NCBI GenBank assembly: GCA_965229005.1
Contig: CBDDIP010000002.1
Span: forward strand, 3,658,001 to 3,722,000
DNA length: 64,000 bases
From: CBDDIP01 sp965229005
GTDB lineage: Bacteria; Actinomycetota; Acidimicrobiia; Acidimicrobiales; Ilumatobacteraceae
Reading direction: 5' to 3'
Part shown: positions 8,741 to 16,685 of the stretch, piece by piece
Layout: every line of letters begins with the position of its first letter
How positions within the stretch are numbered: the first letter of the stretch is position 1
The notes under the pieces: generated by a model
The model's database searches: none
Told to the model about the DNA's origin: nothing
The model's input: only the letters and a program-made list of their open reading frames with translations
Program-made: the position numbers and the translations under genes

Positions 8741-9694
8741 TCAGGGCAGGATGATCCGCCGCACGGCAACGATCTTCTCGTCCGACGGCAGCGGGCCGAG
8801 CCGGACGACGTCGCCGGTGCGGGGTGCCTGGATCCAGCGTCGTGAGTCGACGGCGATGCCGACGTGGTTGATCGCGTTGATGTCGTTGGTGTGAGACGTG
8901 AACACGAGATCGCCGGCCTGGATCTCGCCGTTCACCCAGTCGACGGGCACGCCCTTCAAGGCCTGTGCGACGCTCCAGTGCGGCAAGTTGATGCCCACCG
9001 TCTTGTACGCCATCAGCGTGAGGCCGGAGCAGTCGAAGCTGTTCGGGCCCGCCGCGTAGGCGACGTACGGCTTGCCGAGCTGAGCTTGTGCGTACGCAAC
9101 GACCGTGGCGATCCGCGCGGCAGCGAGCGAGCCGGCGGGTGGCGACGAGCTGACGGTTCCACCCGAGCCGTTGCCGCTCACCGAGTTGGAGACCTGCGTG
9201 GGGAACACCGCGGTCGCCGGCACGAGGATCTGCTGACCGGGGTTGATGACGCTGGTGACCTTGAACCCGTTGACGGTCAGCAGATCACCGATCTTGACCT
9301 TCAACTTGGTGGCGATGCCGTAGAGGAAGTCGCCGTTCTTCACCGTGTACTTCGTCGCGGACGCAGCGACCGTCGACACCGGCGCCTTCACCGGCGGTGT
9401 CGCCGTCGAGCCGGCCGGAGCGACGGGCGGCAGCACGCCACCGGCCGGAACGACCAGTTGCTGGCCGGGGACGATGACGCTGTTGACCTTCAGGCTGTTC
9501 GCCTTGAGCAGTGCCGGCAGGGTGACCTGCAGCTTGCTGGCGATGCCGACGAGGTAGTCGCCCTTGAGGACGACGTACTTGGTTGCCGGATTGGGCGCGG
9601 CGACTGCGGAACCGACCAGCGGGAGTGCTGGCAGGACGGGCACCGTCATCACGCTGAGCGCAGCGGTCACGACGGTTCGGCACAAGCGGGACAT
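8741..9694 (-). CDS. Secreted LysM-NlpC/P60 peptidoglycan endopeptidase
   Basis: 317 residues. An N-terminal signal peptide ends near AVAAPNP (about residue 33). Two very similar LysM domains occupy about 38-82 and 115-158, each with YxVxxGDxLxGIA-type starts and a PGQQxxVPA end. The NlpC/P60 domain (about 195-315) has catalytic Cys222 in FDCSGL and His277 in NHVGIAVD. It should bind and cleave peptidoglycan stem peptides outside the membrane. It is divergent from an M23 peptidase gene, forming a cell-wall-hydrolase pair over a 149-base gap. Confidence 0.92.
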   Translation of the reverse strand: MSRLCRTVVTAALSVMTVPVLPALPLVGSAVAAPNPATKYVVLKGDYLVGIASKLQVTLPALLKANSLKVNSVIVPGQQLVVPAGGVLPPVAPAGSTATPPVKAPVSTVAASATKYTVKNGDFLYGIATKLKVKIGDLLTVNGFKVTSVINPGQQILVPATAVFPTQVSNSVSGNGSGGTVSSSPPAGSLAAARIATVVAYAQAQLGKPYVAYAAGPNSFDCSGLTLMAYKTVGINLPHWSVAQALKGVPVDWVNGEIQAGDLVFTSHTNDINAINHVGIAVDSRRWIQAPRTGDVVRLGPLPSDEKIVAVRRIILP

Positions 9695-9843
9695 GTTCTA
9701 GGGATCGGCACGCCCCGGCGACACCTTGACGATTTCTTTCCGAACGTCCCCGCGCGGGCGATCGTCGTCTCACATCACCCCAGCTCACAGGCAGCGTCGC
9801 GCTCCTGGCGAAATGACTTCATGACGACTAGCCTGCTGCCGTC
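9695..9843. promoter_or_regulatory. Divergent promoter region of two cell-wall hydrolases
   Basis: 149 bases separate the starts of the NlpC/P60 and M23 genes. The region is GC-rich with several short complementary stretches, and on the minus strand it contains GAGCTGGGGTGATG. Genes of this kind in actinobacteria are often preceded by c-di-AMP riboswitches, but I cannot assign such a fold by eye. No clear -35/-10 pair could be chosen. Confidence 0.35.
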
Positions 9844-11061
9844 ATGCAATCGCAACATTCTCAGCGGCTCCGTCGCGCCCCTGCACTGGTCGCCGTGACG
9901 GCACTCCTGCTCGGCGCGTTCGTCGGCGCCGCCGGACCCGCGGAGGCGCGTGGACAACGCTCGTCGGACGAGGTCGCCGCGGAGATCCTGCGCAAGCAGG
10001 AGCAGGCCGACGAGCTCGCTCAGCGATGGGCCGAGGCATCGCAGCGCGGCGAGGATCTGGCGATCCAACTGGCGGCCGCCACCACCTCGCTCGCCTCGAC
10101 CTCGGCGACCGTCGACGCGCTGGAGGCGTCGCTCACGGAAGCGGCGATCGATCGTTACACCGGCGAATCGTCGGGCGAGCTGACCGTGTTCATCGACGAT
10201 CCATCGGACGAGATCCAGCGGGCGCAGATGACGAAGTTCATCAAGGGCTCGGCCGACGACGAGCTGGATCGGCTCCAGGCGTCGCGGTCCGATCTCGAGG
10301 ACGAGTCGGCACGGGTCGCAGATCTCCAGCGGCAATCCGACCAACAGGTCACCCAGCTCGAACGTGACCAGGCCAGCCTCGAACAGCAGCTGGCCGACCT
10401 CGAAGTGCTCCGCCAGCAACTCGAGGACGCAGAGGTGAAGCAGGCGTACGAAGCAAAGGTCGCCGAGCGTCAAGCGCGGCTGGCCGCCGAGGCCCAGGCA
10501 CAAGCCGACGCGCAGGCCGCAGCGGAGGCGGCTGCCACGACGACTGCGCCAGCCAAGGGGGGCGGCGACACCCGCTCGACGACGTCTTCGACCGGAGGAA
10601 GCGGCGTGCAGTCCGCACCGCCAGCCACGCCGAAGCCGCCGCCCGCCGCACCGAAGGGGCCACTGATCATCGCCGGCGCCGGGTTCCGCTGCCCGATCGC
10701 CGGCCCCAACGCGTTCGGTGACACGTGGGGAGCCGCTCGTTCGGGCGGCCGCCACCACGAAGGCGTCGACATGATGAGCCCCGAAGGCACGCCGATCGTC
10801 GCGGTCGTCGGTGGCAACGTCACGTTCCGCACGGCGACGTTGGGTGGGCTGGTGATGTCGCTCGTCGGCAACGACGGCAACCGCTACTTCTACGGCCACC
10901 TGTCGCGCTACGAGGGCAGCTCGCGATCCGTGGTGGCCGGCGAGGTCATCGGCTACGTCGGGCACACCGGCAACACGACCGCCAACCACCTGCACTTCGA
11001 GATCCACCCCGGCGGCGGCCCCGCCGTCAACCCGTACGCCACGGTTCGCTCCGTCTGCTGA
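9844..11061 (+). CDS. Coiled-coil M23-family peptidase
   Basis: 405 residues from ATG 9844. A signal peptide ends near AEARG (about residue 36). Residues about 40-230 are charged heptad-rich coiled coil (EIQRAQ, LEQQLADLEVLRQQLED), then a Thr/Pro-rich linker to about 275. The M23 lysostaphin-like domain has H305xxxD309 in HHEGVD and HLH (382-384), giving the three zinc ligands plus catalytic His. The layout matches FtsEX-activated, EnvC-type hydrolases and their actinobacterial counterparts, so a role in septal peptidoglycan cleavage is likely. The activator is not in this window. Confidence 0.9.
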   Translation: MQSQHSQRLRRAPALVAVTALLLGAFVGAAGPAEARGQRSSDEVAAEILRKQEQADELAQRWAEASQRGEDLAIQLAAATTSLASTSATVDALEASLTEAAIDRYTGESSGELTVFIDDPSDEIQRAQMTKFIKGSADDELDRLQASRSDLEDESARVADLQRQSDQQVTQLERDQASLEQQLADLEVLRQQLEDAEVKQAYEAKVAERQARLAAEAQAQADAQAAAEAAATTTAPAKGGGDTRSTTSSTGGSGVQSAPPATPKPPPAAPKGPLIIAGAGFRCPIAGPNAFGDTWGAARSGGRHHEGVDMMSPEGTPIVAVVGGNVTFRTATLGGLVMSLVGNDGNRYFYGHLSRYEGSSRSVVAGEVIGYVGHTGNTTANHLHFEIHPGGGPAVNPYATVRSVC

Positions 11062-11075
11062 TCCCCTCGGCGACC

Positions 11076-11340
11076 CAGTGGAGGCTTTCAAGCCCACCCG
11101 GGCGCGCCCCGAACCCTCCACCCCGACTCAGTGGAGGCTTTCAAGCCCACCCGGGCGCGCGCCAAACCCTCCACCCCTAGCCAGTGGAAGGTGTGAAGCC
11201 CACCCGGGCGCGCCCCAAACCCTCCACCCCGACTCAGTGGAGGCTTTCAAGCCCACCCGGGCGCGCCCCAAACCCTCCACCCCGACTCAGTGGAGGCTTT
11301 CAAGCCCACCCGGGCGGGCGTCAGATCCTCCGCTTCGGCG
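11076..11340. repeat. Five 53-bp tandem repeats with inverted ends
   Basis: Units begin at 11076, 11129, 11182, 11235 and 11288, exactly 53 bases apart. Each 44-base core starts GTGGAGG and ends CCTCCAC, able to pair as a 7-bp stem. The centre GCCCACCCGGGC can form an inner GCCC/GGGC stem. Units are joined by a 9-base spacer of the CCCCGACTCA type. Unit 3 is the most diverged (GTGGAAGGTGTG) and unit 5 is degenerate at its right end. The array fills most of the 330-base gap between convergent genes. It may act as a bidirectional terminator, but that is inference. Diverged copies lie at 24385-24481. Confidence 0.9.
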
Positions 11341-11391
11341 CCTGACCTGTCGACCGACGTCGGTTCGTGACGTCGTTTCAGGAGCCTCGGA

Positions 11392-12084
11392 TCAGCCGGC
11401 GCGGGCGGTGAGGCGGGTCCAGGCGCCGACGTAGACGGCATCGCCGTCACGCAGCACCACCGGGACGCCAGGGGTGACGGCATCGGTGTCCTCGCTCGGC
11501 GTCGAGCCGGCGACCACGACGTAGGTGCCGTTGGTCGATGACAGGTCGACCACGCTCAGCTGATCGTCGTCGCGCACGAGCTGCGCGTGACGCCGCGACA
11601 CCCCGGTGTCGTTGTCCAGCGCCACCTCGGGTCGAACGCCGCGCGACTGGCTGGTGCGCCCGATCAGCGCCGTGCGTCCGCTGACCGCGACGGTGAAGGT
11701 GGACGGCTTGGGGCACGGCTGATCGGCGAGCGTGCCCTTCAGCGCGTACCACGCCGGATCGATCTCGACCACGACCACCCACGCCGCGCTGCCGACCGGG
11801 GCCGGCTCGGCAACCGGCTCGACCGGCGCCGGCGCAGGTGGCGCCTCGCCGGTCGTGAAGTCGTAGCCGCACTCCTCGCAGAACAGGTTGTCGGCTGCGT
11901 TGGGGGTGCTGCAGTTCGGGCAGGGCACCGACGGCGCCGAGCTCGCCGGCGGCGGCGTCACGGCTGCCGGTGCTGCAGGCGAGGCCGGCGCAGGCGCCGG
12001 GTCGCCGATCCGCGCCCCGCAGGTGTCGCACCACTCCGGGTCGGTGGAGTCATGTCCGTTCGGGCACTGCACGGTCGAGGTCAT
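11392..12084 (-). CDS. FHA-domain protein with two N-terminal zinc ribbons
   Basis: 230 residues from ATG 12084, overlapping the vWA stop as ATGA. Two zinc-binding clusters open the protein: C7/H11/C19/C22, and C55/C58/C69/C72 (CPNC ... CEEC). A Pro/Ala-rich linker leads to a C-terminal FHA domain with GR in ALIGRTS, SRRH, and SSTNGTYV, the phosphothreonine-binding residues. As the last gene of the PknG-like kinase operon it is a good candidate phospho-reader or substrate, by analogy with GarA/OdhI, though it lacks their short ETTS N-terminus. Function beyond phospho-binding is unknown. Confidence 0.88.
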   Translation of the reverse strand: MTSTVQCPNGHDSTDPEWCDTCGARIGDPAPAPASPAAPAAVTPPPASSAPSVPCPNCSTPNAADNLFCEECGYDFTTGEAPPAPAPVEPVAEPAPVGSAAWVVVVEIDPAWYALKGTLADQPCPKPSTFTVAVSGRTALIGRTSQSRGVRPEVALDNDTGVSRRHAQLVRDDDQLSVVDLSSTNGTYVVVAGSTPSEDTDAVTPGVPVVLRDGDAVYVGAWTRLTARAG

Positions 12085-13364
12085 GACGACGTCGGCCTGA
12101 TGCGCGTCGTCTTCGTGCTGCGCGTGTCGAGCGCCATCTCGTCGCTGCGCTGCACCTGGGCTTTCAAGCGCACGGTGCCCGCCTCGGCATCGACCACGTC
12201 GACGACCTTCGACAGCAGCCGGGTGGTGTCCTCGTTGCCGCCCTCGTGAGCGATCTTCGCCGCCTCGCCGAGCAGGACGGTGGCGGTCCGTTCGTCGCCG
12301 GCCGCCTTCGCCGCCAGCCCGCGCTGGATGACGTCGGCCAGCTGCACCTGCCCGGTGTAGTGGGCCACCGCCGGATCGATGCGCGTGGTCAGGTTGGCGT
12401 CCGTGCTCCACACCCCACGGATCAACGCCTTCGCCTGCACCTCGTCGTTGACGACCACTTCGACGCGGGCGGCCAGGCGCTCGCTGCCCACCGGCGCCAC
12501 CGGGACGCGAACAGCGACGTGGTAGTCGCGGCTCTCGTCGCTCCATGCGCCGGTCGAGTACTCGCGCACGAGCGGCGCTGTCTGCTGCGCCTTCGCGCTG
12601 AGATCTTCGACAGCGGGAGCCACCTGGCGCACGAAGAGCACCTCGCTGCCCTGCGGCGCCCAGATCCGCAGCCGCGCTTCGGCAACGCCGCGTTGCATGG
12701 CGGTGCGCATCATCATCTCGAAGTCGGCTTCCATGTCGGCCGGGTCGGCGATGATGTCGACGGTGCCGAGCAACGCGTCGGCGATCGAACGAAGTTCGTC
12801 GACCTCCCAGTCCTCACCCACGCCTCGGCAGTCGCACTGGAACACGCCACGAGCCGCCGCCAACGCGGCGGGCAGCGCTTCGGGAGGCTCGCCTTCGATG
12901 CGACCGTCGGTGAGCAGGATCGCGTGGTGCTGAGACGTGGGCGCCTGCTGGAACAGCTCCGTGGCCGCGGAGATCCACGCGCCGATCGCCGTGCTGCCAC
13001 CGCTGCGCAAGCGCTCGACCATCTGCGAGGCCTCACGCCGCGTCACGGCGCTCATCTTCGCCAGCCCGGGATGCGTGGGGTACACCATCTGCGCCACCGA
13101 GTGGCCACTGAGCACGGCGAACCACGTGCCGTCGACGATCTCGTCGATCGCCACCCGCGCCGCACGCCGGGCGTTGGCGATCTTGGTCGGAGGCATGTCC
13201 ATCGAGCCGGAGGTGTCGACGATCAGGATCTCGGCAGCGTCGCCCGTTCCCGCCTGGCCGGCGAGGCCCGCGCCGGTGCACGCCACCGAAACGACGGCGT
13301 GCACGTCGGTGGCGTTCTCCGACAGGTACTCGTTCTGGAACACGGACGCCGTGAACTCGGCCAA
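12081..13364 (-). CDS. von Willebrand factor A domain protein
   Basis: 427 residues. I chose TTG 13364 because GAGGAGG lies 6 bases upstream; longer versions would run into the phosphatase gene. The vWA domain (about 45-215) has an intact MIDAS: DTSGSMD, a Thr in the GGST loop, and an Asp in LLTDGR. The C-terminal half has beta-rich and helical segments of unknown fold. No membrane helix or signal is seen, so it acts in the cytoplasm. Membership of the kinase/phosphatase/FHA operon suggests metal-dependent protein docking inside that pathway. The ATGA overlap with the FHA gene supports coupled translation. Confidence 0.85.
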   Translation of the reverse strand: MAEFTASVFQNEYLSENATDVHAVVSVACTGAGLAGQAGTGDAAEILIVDTSGSMDMPPTKIANARRAARVAIDEIVDGTWFAVLSGHSVAQMVYPTHPGLAKMSAVTRREASQMVERLRSGGSTAIGAWISAATELFQQAPTSQHHAILLTDGRIEGEPPEALPAALAAARGVFQCDCRGVGEDWEVDELRSIADALLGTVDIIADPADMEADFEMMMRTAMQRGVAEARLRIWAPQGSEVLFVRQVAPAVEDLSAKAQQTAPLVREYSTGAWSDESRDYHVAVRVPVAPVGSERLAARVEVVVNDEVQAKALIRGVWSTDANLTTRIDPAVAHYTGQVQLADVIQRGLAAKAAGDERTATVLLGEAAKIAHEGGNEDTTRLLSKVVDVVDAEAGTVRLKAQVQRSDEMALDTRSTKTTRIRPTSS

Positions 13365-13386
13365 CGTCGACCTCCTCGTCTCGTGG

Positions 13387-14436
13387 TCAGCGTAGCGATG
13401 GCTCGAAGCGAGCCAGGGCCGCGGTGATGTTGTCGTGGCCACCGCGGTCGTTCGCTGCGCGCACCATCGCGTCGGCGATCACGAGCGGATCGCCGGCACC
13501 AACCGCGTCGATCAGCCCGCGCAGCGCTTGCGGTTCGGAGAAGTCGTTCCACATCCCGTCGCTGCACACGAGCACCCACCCCGGGGTGTCCAGCCGGCGT
13601 GAGACGACCTCGGCGTCGGGTGACACCGAGTCGGCACCGAGCCAGCGGGTGATGGTGTGGCACGTCGGGTCGGCCTCTGCTTCCGCACGCGACCGTCCGG
13701 CGCGGATCATCTCCGTCCCGAGGGAGTGGTCCGTCGTCAGCTGCACGCCCTCGCCGGCGTCCGGCAGCCAGTACGCACGCGAGTCGCCGCACCAGCCGAC
13801 GGTGAGGAGATCATCAGCCAGCACGCCGACGACGAACGTGCTCGACGGCGGCTCCGGCGGATCGCCCAGCGCGTGCGCCACGCCGACTGCGACCTCGTTG
13901 GCGACCACGGCACTGTGCTGCACCGCTGCGGCCCAATGGGCCACGCGCACTGCTTCGCCACCTTCGGGCCGAGATGCGCCGACGAGGTCGGCACATGCCC
14001 GTCGCGATGCCGCCAGGCTGGCTCGATCGCTGTCCGGCGCCGAGGTCACCCCGTCGCACACGACGAGCACGGCGAAGGCGCGATCGGCGGTGGCGGCGAG
14101 CGCCATCGCGTCCTCGTTGCGGGCGTGAACGATGCCGCGGTCGCAGACACCGGCCACCCACGGCGCCGGCTGCTCGTCCCAGTGGTCGCGCTCGGTGGGA
14201 GCCTTCTGCCCGCACGAACCGCAGAAGCCGTCGTCGAGGATCTGACCGCCACAGGCCCGACAGACACGCCCGACGGCGTTCCCACGGGTCGGTGCAGGCG
14301 GCGCGACCGGCGGCGGGGGCGACTCGCCCGACTGGCCGAGCGTGGCGCCGCACGCCTCGCAGAACGCATCGGTGGCGGTGATCGACGCGCCGCACGACGG
14401 GCACATCGTGCCGTTGATCTCCGGTTCGGACGACAT
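13387..14436 (-). CDS. PP2C-type Ser/Thr phosphatase with two zinc ribbons
   Basis: 349 residues from ATG 14436, which overlaps the kinase TGA by one base. Cys4 ribbons are at C12/C15/C26/C29 and C59/C62/C72/C75. The PP2C domain (about 90-345) shows RGIVHARNEDA, VVCDGVTS, GWCGDSRAYW, CSDGMWND and HDNITAAL. These supply the Asp residues for the two-metal site. The second motif reads DGVTS rather than DGMGG. It should dephosphorylate targets of the adjacent PknG-like kinase. There is no membrane segment, unlike mycobacterial PstP. Confidence 0.92.
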   Translation of the reverse strand: MSSEPEINGTMCPSCGASITATDAFCEACGATLGQSGESPPPPVAPPAPTRGNAVGRVCRACGGQILDDGFCGSCGQKAPTERDHWDEQPAPWVAGVCDRGIVHARNEDAMALAATADRAFAVLVVCDGVTSAPDSDRASLAASRRACADLVGASRPEGGEAVRVAHWAAAVQHSAVVANEVAVGVAHALGDPPEPPSSTFVVGVLADDLLTVGWCGDSRAYWLPDAGEGVQLTTDHSLGTEMIRAGRSRAEAEADPTCHTITRWLGADSVSPDAEVVSRRLDTPGWVLVCSDGMWNDFSEPQALRGLIDAVGAGDPLVIADAMVRAANDRGGHDNITAALARFEPSLR

Positions 14437-16685
14437 CAGACCAACGTGCGCGGCCTCACCGCGTTGGCCTGATCGACGAGCGCGATGCGCTCCGCGTGGC
14501 CGGGGGTCAAGCGCGCCGCCTCGCGGTAGGCGCCCTCGAGGCCGGACCGCAGCGGCCCTTCGACGGCCGGGACGCCACCGATGCTCAGTCCCGCATACGG
14601 ACCGTTGCGCATCACCCACTGCAGCGACGAGCTCAAGATCTGCACGCGCAGCTCGGCACGGGCGAGCGGGTCCATGCCCGCCCGATCGAGCTCGGCGGCC
14701 GCAGCGCTGAGGTCGTCGAGGGCGTGTTGCGGATCGAGCGCGGAGGCCAGCAGCACGGCTCGTTGCCGACGTGCATCGCCGTAGGCCCGGCTGGTCGCCG
14801 GGATGCGATCGAGCGCAGCGAGCGCATCGTCGCGACGAGTGCTGGTCGCGGCGAGGCGAGCCAGTCCGAACTGCGCAGGTGCGACGTACGCAGCGTCGGT
14901 TCGCGCACACACGCCGTACATGCGCTCGGCCACCGCCGATTCGTCGCCGAGCTCGCATGCGCGAGCCAGCGCCAGCTTCGGTGCCAGCTCGCCCGGCAGC
15001 TGTCCGTAGACCGCATTGAAAGCCGACACCGCGTCGGTGTGCTGGTCGGTGGCCAGCGCGATGAGACCGTGCAGCCAAGCGCCGCGCCACTCCCACGCGT
15101 CGCGGGCGAGGATCCGCTGCGACGCTGCCTCGGCCTGATCGGCATCACCCGTCGCCAGCGCCGCCATGCCGGTGGCGAGCAGCACCCCGACGGTCTCCTC
15201 GGGCGCGCCGCGAAGTGCTGCGAGTCGAACCGCCGCGTCGTCAGCCGTGACCGACGACAGCCATGACGCCATCGGGTCGGACTCGTCGACCGTCACGCCG
15301 GGCAAGTCCGACCATGCAAGCTGGTCCCCGGCGACTGCGGGCGTCTCGAACAGGCGCGACGGCGTGCTGCGGGTGACGCCGCGACGGCCACCTCCGGCGG
15401 CGGTCAGCGAGGTGACCTCGCGCAGCACACCGAGCAATTGGTCGCGCATCTCGTCGGCGGTCTGGAAGCGATCCTCCGGCCGTGGCGCGGTGCCCTTCAG
15501 CAGCCAGCGGTACAACGAATCGTGTTCGCCGAACAACGGCACGTCGTCCGGGCCGGGCAGGGAGTCGACGAAGCGGTTCTGGTAGCCCTTGAACTCGAAC
15601 ACCAGCACGGCCAGCGTGCGGGCGATCGTGTAGACGTCGCTCGCCACCGTGGTGCCTTCGCTCGGCACTTCCGGCGCCTGGAACCCGACCGTCCCGTAGA
15701 TCGGCGACTGGTCGTCGTCGACGCGCCGCACTCCGCCGAGGTCGATCAGCTTCAGGCCGTCACCGACCTGGATGAGGTTGGCCGGCTTGAAGTCGCAGTA
15801 CAGCAGCCCGAGACCGTGCAGGTACGAGAACGCGGGCAGGATCTCGACCATGTAGGCGATCGCCTGATCGACGGGGATCGGCGAGAAGCGTCCGGAGGTG
15901 GCCGCCATGCGGTCCTTCAGGAGGTTGTTCAGCGAGCGCCCACCGACGTACTCCATGACGATGTACGACGCTCCGTCCGGTGCCGTGACGAAGTTGTAGA
16001 TCTCGACGATCAGCGGGTGCTCGACCTCCGCGAGGTACTGCTTCTCGGCAACGGCGGCGCGCGAGGCATCGGGGTCGCCGGTGTTCAACAGGCCCTTGAG
16101 CACCACCCAGCGATCGTTGACGTTGCGATCGCGGGCGAGGTAGATCCAGCCCATGCCACCATGAGCCAGGCAGCCGACCACTTCGTACTGACCGCCGACG
16201 AGTGCGCCCGGAGCGAGCTTCGGCTCGAAGTCGAAGGGCGTGCGGCACTTCGGGCAGAAGCCCTTGGTGCGACCTGGCTGGCCGTCGCGGGTGCGACCGA
16301 TCGGCGTCTCGCACACCGAGCAGAAGCGCTTGTCCTCGGCGACGACCGCCGGGTTCATCAGTGCCTGGCGCGGATCGACGATCGGGATCGACGGCACCTG
16401 GGTCAGCCCGGCGCCGAGGCGCGTCGCCTGCGTGCCACCGCCCAGTCGCCGGGTGGGTCGCGTGCTGCCGCTGTTGCGCGCCGAGCCGATCGGGACGAGA
16501 CCGAGGCGAGTGGAACCGGTGAAACCGATGGACGGAGGCGATGTTCCTGCCGTTCCGGGGTTGGGCGTCGGAGTGACTGCTGAAGTCGGCGACGGACTGA
16601 CTGCGCCCGACGCGGCGGCCATGCCACAGATGTCGCAGTAGCCGTCGACGATGTTGCCGGTGCAACCGGGTTGCGTGCACTTCAC
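14436..16685 (-). CDS. pknG: PknG-like Ser/Thr protein kinase
   Basis: 749 residues from GTG 16685, nearly the 750 of M. tuberculosis PknG. An extra ribbon sits at C3/C8/C17/C20. A Thr-rich linker precedes the rubredoxin-like C122xxC125 and C144xxC147. The kinase domain (about 165-425) has Lys197 in VVLK, Asp298 in YCDFKPANL and Asp315 in LIDLGG. Residues about 475-749 form a TPR-like helical region. In mycobacteria PknG phosphorylates the FHA protein GarA to control glutamate metabolism. Here an FHA gene, a phosphatase and GlnH/GlnX homologues share the operon. Start overlaps the previous stop as GTGA. Confidence 0.93.
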   Translation of the reverse strand: MKCTQPGCTGNIVDGYCDICGMAAASGAVSPSPTSAVTPTPNPGTAGTSPPSIGFTGSTRLGLVPIGSARNSGSTRPTRRLGGGTQATRLGAGLTQVPSIPIVDPRQALMNPAVVAEDKRFCSVCETPIGRTRDGQPGRTKGFCPKCRTPFDFEPKLAPGALVGGQYEVVGCLAHGGMGWIYLARDRNVNDRWVVLKGLLNTGDPDASRAAVAEKQYLAEVEHPLIVEIYNFVTAPDGASYIVMEYVGGRSLNNLLKDRMAATSGRFSPIPVDQAIAYMVEILPAFSYLHGLGLLYCDFKPANLIQVGDGLKLIDLGGVRRVDDDQSPIYGTVGFQAPEVPSEGTTVASDVYTIARTLAVLVFEFKGYQNRFVDSLPGPDDVPLFGEHDSLYRWLLKGTAPRPEDRFQTADEMRDQLLGVLREVTSLTAAGGGRRGVTRSTPSRLFETPAVAGDQLAWSDLPGVTVDESDPMASWLSSVTADDAAVRLAALRGAPEETVGVLLATGMAALATGDADQAEAASQRILARDAWEWRGAWLHGLIALATDQHTDAVSAFNAVYGQLPGELAPKLALARACELGDESAVAERMYGVCARTDAAYVAPAQFGLARLAATSTRRDDALAALDRIPATSRAYGDARRQRAVLLASALDPQHALDDLSAAAAELDRAGMDPLARAELRVQILSSSLQWVMRNGPYAGLSIGGVPAVEGPLRSGLEGAYREAARLTPGHAERIALVDQANAVRPRTLV

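Noticed and set aside
11076..11340. Repeat array considered as CRISPR
   Set aside because: The units are contiguous and near-identical with a constant 9-base joiner, there are no unique spacers, and no cas gene is in the window.
11078..11434. A 118-codon Pro/Arg-rich open frame across the tandem repeats
   Set aside because: It only reads the 53-bp repeat units and continues antisense into the FHA gene. There is no ribosome-binding site or protein homology.
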